DNA from: JALORV01 sp963707445 | GTDB taxonomy: Bacteria > Pseudomonadota > Gammaproteobacteria > Burkholderiales > Burkholderiaceae_F | Assembly: GCA_963707445.1 (NCBI GenBank) | Contig: CAVPPW010000011.1 | Span: 6,069-70,068, forward strand | Reading direction: 5' to 3' | Length of the DNA stretch: 64,000 nt | Shown: one piece after another, positions 29,881 through 40,989 of the stretch | Layout of the letters: every line of letters starts with the position of its first letter | Numbering within the stretch: position 1 is the stretch's first letter | Program-made: the position numbers and the translations under genes | Notes under the pieces: generated by a model | The model's database searches: none | Told to the model about the DNA's origin: nothing | What the model saw: only the letters and a program-made list of their open reading frames with translations

Positions 29881-30204
29881 TCACTTGAGCAGCGGCCTCA
29901 GGTCTTCGAGCTTGTCGAACAGGTGCCAGATGTAGTCGCGCGTTCCGTTGACGCGATGCGGATGCAAGTCGGCGAGGCGGGGATCGTTGCAGTAGCTGTC
30001 GAACGCTTCCTTCGATGCCCACTCGACGAGAATCAGAACTGAGCGTGGCTCGATATCGCCGGCGGCCGCCTCGCGAAACTTGCCCAGAGCGACCACGCGC
30101 CCGCCGTGCGCGGCAACCTCCCTGGCCGATCTCTTCGAGTATGCGAGGTATTCGTCAATGTTGCTGATGTTGAAGAGGTTCAGCGCGTAGACGGCTTGGG
30201 GCAT
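29881..30204 (-). CDS. DUF1330 family small protein
   Basis: About 107 residues with a ferredoxin-like alpha/beta pattern: YALNLFNISNIDEYLAYSKR, GGRVVALG, SVLILVEWASKEAFDSYCND. This is the layout of DUF1330/NIPSNAP-like dimeric barrels, usually of unknown activity. GGAGAG before the ATG at 30204 supports that start. Confidence 0.7.
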   Translation of the reverse strand: MPQAVYALNLFNISNIDEYLAYSKRSAREVAAHGGRVVALGKFREAAAGDIEPRSVLILVEWASKEAFDSYCNDPRLADLHPHRVNGTRDYIWHLFDKLEDLRPLLK

Positions 30205-30279
30205 CGAGCTCTCCATCATGACTTTCGTACGGCCGCGCCGCGAATCAGCGATCGGCTTCGCCCGATTCGCAGACGGCCG

Positions 30280-32334
30280 CTACCGACCCTTGCTCGCCGT
30301 CGATGGCGCAGTCGGCACCAGGAACTTTTCCAGGAACAGAACGCGGGCGTAGAAGAGGTAGTCGGCGTTCTCTTTCTTGCCGAAGCCGTGGCCTTCGTTT
30401 TCCGCGATCATCGTCCACACCGGAACGCCGTTGCCACCCACGGTGGCTGCGATCTGCTCGGCTTCCTGCACCGGGACGCGCGGGTCGTTGCGTCCATGAA
30501 CGACGAAAAGTGGCACCGTGATCTTCTGCGCATTGGTCAGCGGCGAGATCGACAGCATGAACTCGCGCATCGCCGGATCACGCTCGTCGCCGTATTCCGA
30601 TCGCCGCAGGTCGCGGCGATAGCTCTCGGTGCGCTCGAGGAAGCTCACGAAGTTCGAGATTCCGACCGCAGGGATCGCACCGCGCAGACGGTTGGAGTAG
30701 TGCATCGCGACCGCGTTGGCCATGTAGCCGCCATAGCTGCCTCCCTGCACCATGACGCGGGCCGGATCGAGATCCGGCTGCGCCGCGATCCAGTCGAGCA
30801 GCGCTCCGATGTCCTTGACCGAATCCTCGCGCAGTCGGTCGTTGTCGAGCGTGTGAAACGTCTTGCCGAAGCCGGTGGAACCGCGCACATTCGGTTCGAT
30901 CAGCGCGATGCCCATCTCGTTGATGACGTAGTTGTAGCGCCCACTGAAGTCGAGCCGTGCCTGCGCCTCAGGCCCTCCATGGATCTCGATCAACACCGGA
31001 CGTCGCCCGGTGAAGCGCTTCGGCGGACGCTGTATCAGGCCCGATATCGTTCGTCCGTCGAAACTCTTCCACTGGATGATCTCCTTCGGCTGAAAGCTGG
31101 ACGTGTCCATTCCCGCCTTGTCCGCCGCCGCCCACAGGCGGGTCTGCGCGGTGGCGAGATCGATCACGCGCACCTCGGAGGGAGCCGTCGCCGAGGAGCC
31201 GGAGTACGCCAGCGATCTGCCGTCCGGCGCAAGCTTCGCGGTGGCCACGTTGACCCCCGGCTGCGCCGGGGTCGGCAGCGGCTTCAGCGTGCTGGCGTCG
31301 TAGACACGCGGCACGCCGCGGCCGTACTCGTTGGTCACGACCGCGAGCCGCGCGCGGTCGCGCGTCAGGTCGGCCGAAGCGACATCCCACGGTACGTCGA
31401 CCGTCACGCTGTCGAACCGGTTCAGCGCAGGGTCATAGCGGTACAGCTGCCTGAACTCCCCAAAGCGGTCGGTCGTGACGAAGAACTGCCTGCCATCGGG
31501 CGCGAATCCGATGCCGACGTAGAAGGCCGGCGGCTCGCCTTCGCGCGGCAGCACGCGGCGAGTCGCGCCACTGGCGAGGTCGAGCGTCCAGATCTCGGAG
31601 TCGGATGCGGACCGGTAGCGCAGCAGCAGCACGGTCCGATCGTCGGGCGCGATGTCGAGCGGAAACCAGCCTGCGCCCTGCAGCGTGGCCTTGGCGCGTT
31701 GCGCGCCGGATTTGACGTCGATCATCGCGAGATCGACCGTCACGCCGCGTGTTCGTTCGACATTGCCTCCCGCGTTGCGGTCCACCTGCGAGCAAGCGAC
31801 CGCGATCGCAGTGCCCGCGGTGTTAAATGGCCCCATGTCGCAGCGGAGCTTCTCGTCGGTCAGCGCGGTTTCGGTCGCTGCGTTGAGGTCGAGCCGGTAG
31901 ACACGCGACGTCTCGCTGCCGCCGACATCGCGCTCGAAGACGACGATGTTCGGATCGCTCGGCAGGTAGGCGCCGGCGCGCGTCGGTTCGGCCGACGAGG
32001 TCAACGGCTGCAGCGCCTGGTCCGGGCCGCGCGCGGCGTGCAGTTGCGTCCGGTTGTTCCGCAGGAAGGTCACCAGCAGGTTCTTGCCATCGGGCGACCA
32101 GTCGAGCAGACCGGCGCCCTTGAACTCTGTGTACGGACCGATGCGCGCAGGCAGGCTGGCGGGGACCGGCGGCACCCCGGTGAGCGTCAGCGCCGCGGGA
32201 GGCGTGGCGACTGCGCTCGCGCCTGCAGACGGCGCGGTCGTGCACGCGGACAGCGAACTCGCGGCCAGCAACGGCAGGCCGAGAGCGAACAACAATTCCA
32301 AGGCCGAAGCCGTGTCAAGAATCCGCGGGCGCAT
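30280..32334 (-). CDS. S9-family prolyl oligopeptidase-like lipoprotein
   Basis: 684 residues. The N-terminus carries a lipoprotein signal with lipobox LSAC near residue 31. A beta-propeller region (residues 60-420) is followed by an alpha/beta-hydrolase domain with the catalytic triad visible: Ser in QGGSYGGYMAN, Asp in HGRNDPRVP and His in ENEGHGFGK. It would hydrolyse peptides in the periplasm. The frame is open far upstream, but that part overlaps the CDF and serB genes; the ATG at 32334 gives the lipoprotein signal. Confidence 0.92.
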   Translation of the reverse strand: MRPRILDTASALELLFALGLPLLAASSLSACTTAPSAGASAVATPPAALTLTGVPPVPASLPARIGPYTEFKGAGLLDWSPDGKNLLVTFLRNNRTQLHAARGPDQALQPLTSSAEPTRAGAYLPSDPNIVVFERDVGGSETSRVYRLDLNAATETALTDEKLRCDMGPFNTAGTAIAVACSQVDRNAGGNVERTRGVTVDLAMIDVKSGAQRAKATLQGAGWFPLDIAPDDRTVLLLRYRSASDSEIWTLDLASGATRRVLPREGEPPAFYVGIGFAPDGRQFFVTTDRFGEFRQLYRYDPALNRFDSVTVDVPWDVASADLTRDRARLAVVTNEYGRGVPRVYDASTLKPLPTPAQPGVNVATAKLAPDGRSLAYSGSSATAPSEVRVIDLATAQTRLWAAADKAGMDTSSFQPKEIIQWKSFDGRTISGLIQRPPKRFTGRRPVLIEIHGGPEAQARLDFSGRYNYVINEMGIALIEPNVRGSTGFGKTFHTLDNDRLREDSVKDIGALLDWIAAQPDLDPARVMVQGGSYGGYMANAVAMHYSNRLRGAIPAVGISNFVSFLERTESYRRDLRRSEYGDERDPAMREFMLSISPLTNAQKITVPLFVVHGRNDPRVPVQEAEQIAATVGGNGVPVWTMIAENEGHGFGKKENADYLFYARVLFLEKFLVPTAPSTASKGR

Positions 32335-32383
32335 CTCCACTCTAAAGGTCGTTGTTGCAGCGGGCAGCATAAAGCCGGTCGCC

Positions 32384-33305
32384 TCAATGCACGCGGTCCA
32401 GCGTGATGTCGGCGTACGACGACGGGATCCTCGCGCGGCTCGAGATGAGTGAATACCGAGGCGCGCGGCAACGCCAGCGCGATCTCGCGCTCGATCGCCT
32501 CCGCGAGGTCGTGCGCGCGCCGCACCGTCCATGCGCCCGGCACGAGCACATGCACCGAGACGAAGGAGCGACCAGCCGCGGCGCGCGTGCGCAGCGCATG
32601 GAAGTCGACACCGACACTGCGGTGCCGATCGAGTATCGCTTCGATCGCGCTGCGCTGGGCGACTGGCAGCGACGGGTCGAGCAGACCGAGCGCGGAGCGC
32701 CGCACCAACGAGAAGCCGGTGAAGACGATGTTGGCGGCCACCGCGAGGGCAATGATCGGATCGAGCCAGTTCCAACCGGTCAGCACCACGGCGGCCACGC
32801 CAACGACGACGCCGATCGATGTCCAGACGTCGGTCATCAGGTGATGGGCGTCGGCCTCGAGCGCGATCGAGTGGTTCCGCTGCGCTGCGCCGAGCAGCAC
32901 GCGCGCGACGACGAAATTGATCGCGCTCGCAGCGAGCGACAGCACCAGCCCGAGTCCGATGCGCTCGAGCGGCTGCGGATGCATCAAGCGTTCGAGCGCA
33001 GTCCACGCGATCGCCAGCGCGGCGGCGAAGATCATCGCGCCTTCGAGGCCGCTCGAGAAATACTCGGCTTTCGAGTAGCCGTAGGCATGCTCTTCGGTCG
33101 GCGGACGCGCCGACAGCGTGAGCATCCACAGCGTCATCGCCGCCGCGACCAGGTTGACGATCGATTCGAGGGCATCGGACAGCAGGCCGACCGAACCCGT
33201 CAGCCACCATGCGCCGGCCTTGATCGCGATCGTGGCGACGGCGGCTGCGATCGAGAGCCACGCGAACCGCGTCAGGTGGCTGCGGTCCGGCACGTCGGCC
33301 GCCAT
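32384..33305 (-). CDS. cation diffusion facilitator transporter (frame break near 32423)
   Basis: About 306 residues: six membrane helices with metal-site motifs LLSDALESIVNL in helix 2 and DAHHLMTDVWTS in helix 5, then a cytoplasmic C-terminal domain (VDFHALRTRAAAGRSFVSVH, FTHLEPRED). Such proteins export Zn, Fe, Co or Mn by proton exchange. Removing one base near 32423 restores EDPSSYADITLDRVH and the stop at 32384. It starts 14 bases after serB, so it is cotranscribed with it. Confidence 0.92.
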
Positions 33306-33319
33306 CAAGACGTTGCCGC

Positions 33320-34193
33320 TCAGGCCGGCGCAGAGTCGCTGAACCACGACAGCACGCCGTCGAGCGGCGCATGGTTCAGCGCGAAGGTGGCCTGCTCGCG
33401 CACGATCGGCTTCGCGCGCCACGCCACCGAGATGCCGGCGAGCGCCATCATCTTCAGGTCGTTGGCGCCGTCGCCGACGACGATCGCGCGATCGGTGGGG
33501 CAGGCCAGTACGGCACACTGATCGCGCACCGCCTGCGCCTTGCCTTCGGCGTCGATGATCTCGCCGCCTTCCGGCCCCGTGACCCTGCCAGTCAGCCGAC
33601 CGTCGACGACTTCCAGCTCGTTCGCACGCGTCGCGTCGACACCCAGGTGCTGCTTGCACGCGGTCGGTGAAAAAGGTGAAGCCGCCGGTCGCGAGCAGGA
33701 TGTGCAGACCGGCGCCGCGGCAGGCAGCCACCAGTCGCTCGGCACCGTCATTGAGCCGCAGCTTTTCGTCGTACACGCGTTGCAGCAGTCCGGCGTCGAC
33801 GCCCTCGAGCAGCGCCACGCGCCGCCGCAGGCTCGCTTTGTAGTCCGCGATCTCGCCGCGCATCGCCGCTTCGGTGATGGCCGCGACTTCCTCGCCCTTG
33901 CCGGCGAGCGCAGCCACCTCGTCGAGGCTCTCGATCGTGATCAGCGTCGAGTCCATGTCGAGCGCGAGCAGGCGGAAGTCGGCGAGCTTCCACCCGGGTT
34001 CGACAAACGCGACGTCGAGCTTCCAGTACTCGCCGAGGCCCCGCACCGCCTTGCGCGTCTCGAGGTCGTCACGCACCGAAACGCAGCGGGCAACGGGCCC
34101 GGCCACGCGAATGCGCTCCGGCATGCAGACCACCTTGAAGGTGTCGAGCGCTTCAGCGCACAGCGCCGGCCCCTGGATCAGCAGATCTTTCAT
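33320..34193 (-). CDS. serB: phosphoserine phosphatase (frame break near 33655)
   Basis: About 290 residues. HAD-type phosphatase: nucleophile motif LALDMDSTLITIESLDEVA, motif II in LATGGFTFFTD, motif IV GDGANDLKMM. An N-terminal 80-residue extension is normal for the longer SerB type. It dephosphorylates phosphoserine, the last step of serine synthesis. An extra base near 33655 separates the two halves; removal gives KQHLGVDATRANELEV in frame. Confidence 0.94.
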
Positions 34194-34359
34194 CAACTGA
34201 CAGTGTAGTGGTACGGCCCACGAACCTTAACGGACGCTGACGCTGGATCGCATCCCATTGCTGAGTTCTTGACATCGCACGTGGCCGCGTCGAGAGTGCC
34301 GTTTCGATTTCCGTGGCAGCGGTTCGCACTGGTCGGCCGCGTGCCGTGAAGGAGCCGTC

Positions 34360-36136
34360 ATGCGTCCGAACCGTAATGCCCTGGCACTCGCCGTCCTGGC
34401 GTGTGTGATTCCCTCCGCAGCGAACCCCGGCAGTACCCCCGCTTTCGATCCGCTGCTCGACGGCGGAGCGAGCTGTGCGCCGCTCGCCGCTGGACAACCC
34501 GCGCTGCTGCGCAACCTCATCGTCGCCGCAGCCGGCGAGACCGTGCCGTACAAGCCCGGCGGCCGCAGCACCTGCAGCCGGCAAGCCGGTGCTCTACAAC
34601 AACCTCGGTTCGCTGTCTTTCAAGGCGACGCAGCAGCCGCAGGCGCAGGCCTGGTTCAACCAGGGCATGCGGCTCGCTTTTGCGTTCAACCACGCCGAGG
34701 CGCAGCGCGCGTTTCGCGAGGCCCAGGCGCTCGATCCGAAGTGCGCGCTCTGCTACTGGGGTGAAGCGCTGATCCTCGGTCCGAACATCAACGTGCCGAT
34801 GATGCCGGAAGCGAACGCGCCCGCGCTGGAGGCGCTGGCCAAGGCGGTCGAGCGCGCGCCGTCGGCGTCACCCCGCGACCGCGCGCTGATCCAGGCGCTG
34901 TCCACGCGCTACTCGGCCGATCCCAAGGCCGAGCGTCCCGCGCTCGACGCGGCCTACGCCGAGGCGATGAAGCAGGTGGCGGCAAGCTATCCGAGCGACG
35001 ACACGGTGCAGGTGCTCTGGGTCGAGTCGATGATGGACACGCAGCCGTGGGACTACTGGGAGGCGGGCGGCACGAAGCCGAAGGGCCACGGCGCCGAGAT
35101 CGTCGGCACGCTCGAAACGGTGCTGAAGCGCAACCCGAATCATCCGGGAGCGATGCACCTGTACATCCATGCGGTCGAGGCATCGACGCAGCCGCAGAAG
35201 GCGCTGGCCTCCGCCGACCGGCTCGGCGCGCAGATGCCGGGCGCCGGACACATCGTGCACATGCCGGCGCACATTTATTACCGCGTCGGCATGTACCGCA
35301 AGTCGCTCGACGTGAACAAGCAGGCGATGGCGGTCGACGAACGCTATTTCGCTTCCTCCCCATCGGATCCGATCTACAAGTCGGCGTACTACCCGCACAA
35401 CATCCATTTCCTGATGGTCTCGGCGCAGATGGGCGGCGACGGGCCAACCGCGATCCGCGCCGCTGAGAAGCTCGATGCGTCGATGGCACCGGAGGTCGTC
35501 GCGCAGTTCGCGATCATGCAGCCGGTCAAGGCGGCGCCGTACACGACCCATGCCCAGTTCAGCTCGCCGGATACGATCCTGGCACTGCCGGCGCCGCCAG
35601 CTGAACTGGCGCTGGTGCGCACGATGTATCACTACGCACGCGCCACCGCGTTCGCGCGCAAGAACGACGCAGCAGCCGCGCGCCGTGAGATCGATGCGCT
35701 GGCCGCGCTCGCACGCGATACCGACTTCAAGCCGTTCGAGGAGTCGGGCATTCCGGCGAAGGACATCATGGAGACCGCGCGCCTGGTCGCCACCGGCCGG
35801 CTGGCCGATGCCAGCGGCGACCTTGACGGCGCCGCCAAGGCCTACGAGGACGCGGTCTTCGTCGAGGACTCGCTCGTCTATACCGAGCCGCCCTACTGGT
35901 ATTACCCGGTGCGGCAGTCGCTCGGTGCCGTGCGGCTGCGCCAGGGCAAGTTCGACGAGGCCGAGAAGGCATTCCGCGATTCGCTCGGGCGCGTGCGCAA
36001 TAACGGCTGGGCGCTGGCCGGCCTCGCCGAGACCTATCGCCGCAAGGGCGATGCCGCAGGCGCGAAGTCGGCGCAGCAGGCCTTCAGCCAGGCGTGGTTC
36101 GGCGATCCGAAGGGACCGGCGTTCGACCGCTTGTAG
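34360..36136 (+). CDS. exported TPR-repeat protein (frame break near 34561)
   Basis: About 591 residues after dropping one G near 34561. A signal peptide-like N-terminus (ALALAVLACVIPSAANPG) leads into repeated helical pairs: WFNQGMRLAFAFNHAEAQRA, CALCYWGEALILGPNINVPM, MHLYIHAVEAS, and tandem TPRs near the end. Proteins of this type are common in betaproteobacteria and have no assigned activity; the conserved His/Tyr segments (HMPAHIYYRVGMY) suggest a binding groove. Confidence 0.85.
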
Positions 36137-36165
36137 CGGCCAGCGAATTCTGACGCCGCGCTCGC

Positions 36166-39100
36166 TTAGGCGAGCGCCCGGAACACTTCGCGCAGGCGCG
36201 CTAGCCGCGCTTCGAGCGTGGGCAGTTTCTCGTCGATGCGCAGGCGTTCCGGGCCGGCGAGGCGCATCGTCTTCGAGCGCTGCATCAGTGCGATCAGCCG
36301 CGCGGTGTCAAACGGCGGATCGGGCGCGAACTGGACCACGATCGCGTCGCCCGAGGCATCGATCTTGCGGACGCCGAGCCGGGCGGCGACGAGTCGCAGG
36401 CGATGCGTCTCGATCAGCGCGCGACCGGCGTCCGGCAGCTTGCCGTAGCGATCGACGAGTTCTTCCTGCATTCCGATCAGCGCGTCTTCGTCTTCGCTGC
36501 TCGCGAGCTTCTTGTACAGCGACAGGCGCTGGTGCACGTCGTTCACGTAGTCGGGCGGCAGCAGCGCCGGCACGTGCAGGTTGATCTCGGTCACCGCGGC
36601 GAGCGGCGCGAGCAGGTCGGGCTCGCGGCCCGAGCGCAGCGCGCGTACCGCCGCGTTCAGCATCTGCGTGTACAGGTCGAAGCCGACCTCCTGCATGTTG
36701 CCGCTCTGGTTCTCGCCGAGCACCTCGCCGGCGCCGCGGATCTCCAGGTCGTGCATCGCCAGGTAGAAGCCGCTGCCGAGTTCCTCGAGGTTCTGGATCG
36801 CTTCGAGCCGCTTTTCGGCGTTCTTCGTCAGGCCGCCTTCGTCGGGCACCATCAGGTAGGCGTAGGCCTGGTGGTGCGAGCGGCCGACGCGGCCGCGCAG
36901 CTGGTGCAGCTGCGCCAGGCCGAACTTGTCGGCGCGGTGAATGAGGATCGTGTTCGCGGTCGGCACGTCGATGCCGGTCTCGATGATCGTCGTGCACAGC
37001 AGGACATTGAAGCGCTGCTGGTAAAAGTCGCGCATCACGCGCTCGAGCTCGCGCTCCGGCATCTGTCCGTGCGCGATTTCGATGCGCGCCTCGGGCACCA
37101 GCTCGGCGAGTCGCGCGCGGCGGTTCTCGATCGTCTCGACCTCGTTGTGCAGGAAGTACACCTGGCCGCCGCGCTTGAGTTCGCGCAGTACCGCCTCGCG
37201 CACGAGGCTCGCGGCCTCCTTGCGCACGAAGGTCTTGATCGCCAACCGGCGCTGCGGCGCGGTGGCGATCACCGAGAAGTCGCGAATGCCCTCGAGCGAC
37301 ATGGCCAGCGTGCGCGGAATCGGCGTGGCCGTCAGCGTCAGCACGTCGACTTCGGCGCGCAGCGACTTCAGCCGCTCTTTCTGCCGCACGCCGAAGCGGT
37401 GCTCCTCGTCGATGATGACGAGCCCGAGGCGCTCGAACTTCACGTCCTCAGTGAGCAGCTTGTGCGTGCCGATCACGATGTCGACCGTGCCGGCATTGAG
37501 TCCCGCGACCGCATCGGCAACCTCTTTCGACGAGCGGAATCGCGACAACTCGACGATGTTCACCGGCCACTGCGCGAAGCGGTCGCGGAAGGTGTGGAAG
37601 TGCTGCTCGGCGAGCAGCGTCGTCGGGCACAGCACTGCCACCTGCTTGCCGCCGACCACCGCGGCGAAGCTCGCGCGCAGCGCCACCTCGGTCTTGCCGA
37701 AGCCGACGTCGCCGCAGACCAGCCGGTCCATCGGGAAGCCCGCGCCCATGTCCTTCAGCACCGCGTCGATCGCGGCCTGCTGGTCCGGCGTCTCTTCGAA
37801 GCCGAAGCCTTCGGCGAAGGCCTCGTAGTCGTGCTGGCCGAACTCGAAGGCGTGCCCCTTGCGCGCGGCGCGCAGCGCATAGAGGTTCAGCAGCTCCGCG
37901 GCGGTGTCGCGCACCTGCTTGGCGGCCTTGCGACGCGCCTTGTCCCACTCGCCGGTGCCGAGCTGATGCAGTGGCGCGGCGGCGGGATCGGCGCCGCTGT
38001 AACGGCCGATCAGATGCAGCTGCGCGACCGGCACGTACAGCGTGGCTTCATTCGCGTACTCGAGCTGCAGGAACTCGGTCGGCCCGCCGCCGAGATCGAT
38101 CGTCTGCAGCCCGAGGTAGCGGCCGATGCCGTGCTCGACGTGCACCACCGGATCGCCGATGCGCAGCTCGGCGAGGTCGCGGATCATCGCCTCGACGTTC
38201 GAGGCTCGCTCGCGCTGCTTGCCGCGCAGCCGCCGCGGGCTCGCCGCGTACAACTCCGTCTCGGTCAGGATCGCGAACTGCGGGCTGCGCAGCGCGAAGC
38301 CTTCATGCAGCGGCGCGACGCCGAGTGCGATCCGCGCCGGACCCGCGGCGAAATCCGCGAAGTTGGCGCTGTCGCCAAACGGGATGCCGAATTCGGCGAA
38401 CATCTGGCCGATCGTCTCGCGCCGGCCCGCCGAGTCGGCGACGATCAGGATGCGGCCGTCGTAGTCCTCGGCGAAACGGCGCAGGCGCGCGACCGGGTCT
38501 TCGGCGCGCCGCTCGACCGCGAGCGGCGGCAGCGGCGCATACGGTGTGTCGTCGAGGGCGGCAGCGCGCTCGCCCAGCACGATGCGGCCGTGGCGTTGTG
38601 CCAGCGCGAAGAATGCCTCGGCATCGAGGAACAGCGCACCCGGCGGCAGGATCGGCCGCGTTGAGTCGCGCGCGAGGAAGCGGTGGCGCTCGCTGGTCTC
38701 GTTCCAGAAGCGCTGCATCGCGCCCTCGATCGGACCGTGCAGCGCGAGCAGGGCGTCGTGCGGCAGGTAGTCGAACAGCGTCGCGGTCTCGTCGAAGAAC
38801 AGCGGCAGGTAGTACTCGATGCCGGCCGGCGCGATGCCGTTGCCGACATCCTTGTAGACGCTGGAGCGGCTCGGATCGCCTTCGATGCGGTCGCGCCAGC
38901 GCCGCCGAAAGCCCTGGCGCGCTGCTTCGTCGATCGGGAATTCGCGTCCCGGCAGCAGCCGCACTTCGGGCACTGGATACAGGCCGCGCTGCGAGTCGGG
39001 GTCGAAGGCGCGGATCGTCTCGAGCTGGGCATCCAGCAGGTCCAGCCGGTACGGCAGCGTCGACCCCATCGGGAACAGATCGATCAGTCCGCCCCGCACC

Positions 39101-39646
39101 GCAAACTCGCCGGGCGCGACGACCTGAGCTGACGTGCTGATAGCCGCCGGACACCAGTTGGCGGCGCAACTGCTCGACGTCGATCGTGTCGCCCTGCCGG
39201 AAGAAAAAAGTGTGGCCGGCGACGTAACGCGTCGGCGCCAGCCGGTGCAGCGCCGTCGTCGCCGGGACGACCAGCACGTCGATCGTCCGGCTCGACTGGC
39301 TCAGGCGGTACAGCGTCTCCAGCCGCTCGGAGACAAGATCCTGGTGCGGCGACAGCGTGTCGTAGGGCAGCGTCTCCCAGTCGGGCAGCGGCCGCACCGC
39401 AAGCGACGGGTCGAAGTACGGAATTTCGTCGACGAGGCGCTGCGCGTCGAGCGCGTCGGCAGCAATGACGACGAGCAGGCGCTGCTCGTTGCGCGCGGCG
39501 TCGGCGGTCTGCGCCAGCAGCAGCGCATCGGCCGAGCCCGGCGGCCGCGCGAGGGCAAAGCGGGTCCCTGCGATCGGCAGCGATCGCGGTGCGAGGCCCG
39601 CCGGGACCGGCGCGGGCGGTGCGAGCGGGACGTCGGACACGGCCAA
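36166..39646 (-). CDS. mfd: transcription-repair coupling factor Mfd (frame break near 39127)
   Basis: About 1159 residues, the family length. Order: UvrB-like N-terminal module, RNA-polymerase-interaction domain (GDPVVHVEHGIGRYLGLQ), helicase motor with Walker A VCGDVGFGKTE and DEEHRFG, QLRGRVGRS, and C-terminal TRCF domain. It pushes stalled RNA polymerase off lesions and recruits UvrA. An extra base near 39127 splits the first 170 codons; removal reads QHVSQVVAPGEFAVRGGLID. The start is a TTG at 39646 or GTG at 39640, right next to a terminator-like hairpin. Confidence 0.95.
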
Positions 39647-39714
39647 AAAAAGTTCGGCAACCCCGAGGAGCCTCGACGAGGACTCAAGGGCTGCCGAACT
39701 CGGTCGTTATTATA
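39645..39714 (-). promoter_or_regulatory. promoter -10 plus terminator-like hairpin in the mfd leader (possible attenuator or small RNA)
   Basis: Read on the minus strand: TATAAT (39714-39709), about ten bases, then AGTTCGGCA (39700-39692), a partly self-complementary core containing CCTCGTCGAGG, TGCCGAACT (39659-39651), and seven T (39651-39645). Nine perfect stem pairs followed by a T-run is the form of an intrinsic terminator. It lies between the promoter and the first possible mfd start. The -35 box is weak. Confidence 0.6.
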
Positions 39715-39781
39715 CGAAGCGCTCGCATCGGCCTCGCACTCCGATACAGGCCTCTTGACATCCCGCCTCGACGTCCGACTC

Positions 39782-40482
39782 GTGCCCCGTCCCCTGCGCT
39801 ACATCGCCCTGATCCCCGCGGCCGGCATCGGTTCCCGCATGGATGGCGCCGTTGCCGAAGCAGTACCTGCGACTGGGCGAACGCACGATGCTCGAGCATG
39901 CGATCGACGCGCTGCTCGCCGAGGCACGCATCGATGCGGTCTTCGTCGTCGTCGCACCCAGCGATACGCGCTGGCATGAGCTTGCGGTCGACGGCGAGCG
40001 CGTCGAGTTCCTGCCGGTGGGTGGCGCCAGCCGCGCCGAGAGCGTGCGCAACGGGCTGATCGCGATCGCCGCGCGCACCGGCGACGACGACCGCGTGCTG
40101 GTGCACGATGCCGCGCGACCGTGCCTCGGCGTCGATGCGCTCGGCCGGCTGATCGACGACGTCGGCCACGACGACTCCGGCGGTCTGCTGGCGGTGCCGC
40201 TGGCCGATACGCTGAAGCGCGGGTGAAGACGGCCGCGTCGGCATCACGCTCGACCGCACCGGCCTGTGGTGCGCGCAGACGCCGCAGATGTTTCGCGTCG
40301 CATCGCTGCGCTCGGCGCTGAGCCAGGCGTCCGATCGAAACGATCACCGACGAAGCGAGGCGATGGAGCGTGCCGGACATGCGCCGAAACTGGTGCTGGG
40401 CAGCGCCGCCAACCTGAAGGTGACGACGGCCGAAGACATGGTGCTGGCGCGCGCGATCCTCGGCGAGCAGGGGCGACTATGA
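39782..40482 (+). CDS. ispD: 2-C-methyl-D-erythritol 4-phosphate cytidylyltransferase (four indels)
   Basis: MEP-pathway enzyme for isoprenoid synthesis. CTP-binding start YIALIPAAGIGSRM and PLPKQYLRLG, VLVHDAARPCLG, and the closing LKVTTAEDMVLA are present in three frames. Extra bases near 39845, 40223 and 40336 and a missing base near 40360 reconcile them into 232 residues, the usual size. It starts with GTG. Its stop overlaps the ispF start (ATGA). Confidence 0.92.
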
Positions 40483-40974
40483 CGATCGACCTTTCGCGTC
40501 GGGCAGGGGTTCGACGTCCATGCGCTGGTGCCGGGTCGCCGGCTGGTGATCGGCGGCGTCGAGATTCCGTTCGAGCGCGGCCTGCTCGGTCACTCCGACG
40601 CCGACGTGCTGCTGCACGCAATCACCGACGCGATCCTCGGCGCGGCCGGGCTCGGCGACATCGGCGCGATGTTTCCGGACAGCGACGAGCGCCATCGCGA
40701 TGCGGACAGTCGCGCGCTGCTGCGCGGCGGCCGTCGAGCGCGTACGCCAGGCGGGCTGGAGGATCGAGAACATCGACGCGACCGTGATTGCGGAACGGCC
40801 GAAGATCGCGCCGCACGTCGAGGCGATGCGCGGCGTCGTCGCAGAATGCACGGGGCGTCGAGCGCACGGCGGTCAGCATCAAGGGCAAGACCGCGGAAAA
40901 ACTCGGTGCGCTCGGCCGCGGCGACGGGATCGCGGCGCAGGCGGTGGCGCTGCTCGCGCGGGAGCGCGCGCTAG
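40479..40974 (+). CDS. ispF: 2-C-methyl-D-erythritol 2,4-cyclodiphosphate synthase (four extra bases)
   Basis: Next MEP-pathway enzyme after IspE. Zinc and substrate motifs GQGFDVHAL, GLLGHSDADVLLHAI and GDIGAMFPD are seen, then the C-terminal IKGKTAEKLGALGRGDGIAA. Removing bases near 40491, 40726, 40854 and 40971 gives 163 residues ending LLARERA at a TAG at 40972-40974. The fit of corrected length to family length supports the reading. Confidence 0.9.
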
Positions 40975-40989
40975 ACGCAGCGCGTCTAG
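40971..40989. terminator. hairpin at the ispF / DUF4241 convergence
   Basis: CTAGACGC (40971-40978) and GCGTCTAG (40982-40989) are perfectly complementary with a three-base loop, and the first arm contains the inferred ispF stop codon. No T-run follows. It lies where the two genes converge. Confidence 0.4.

Noticed and set aside
30106..32406. A 766-codon open frame on the plus strand opposite the S9 peptidase
   Set aside because: It is the mirror of a well-supported gene. In GC-rich DNA the antisense frame stays open by codon bias; the product has no family features.
36403..38664. A 753-codon open frame opposite mfd
   Set aside because: Same cause: mfd on the other strand has every expected motif, and this frame shows only Arg/Val/Asp-rich shadow sequence.
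39782..40974. Programmed frameshifting or pseudogenisation of ispD and ispF
   Set aside because: There are seven extra bases and one missing base with no shared slippery motif, and both genes are essential in most bacteria of this kind. Sequence error is simpler.
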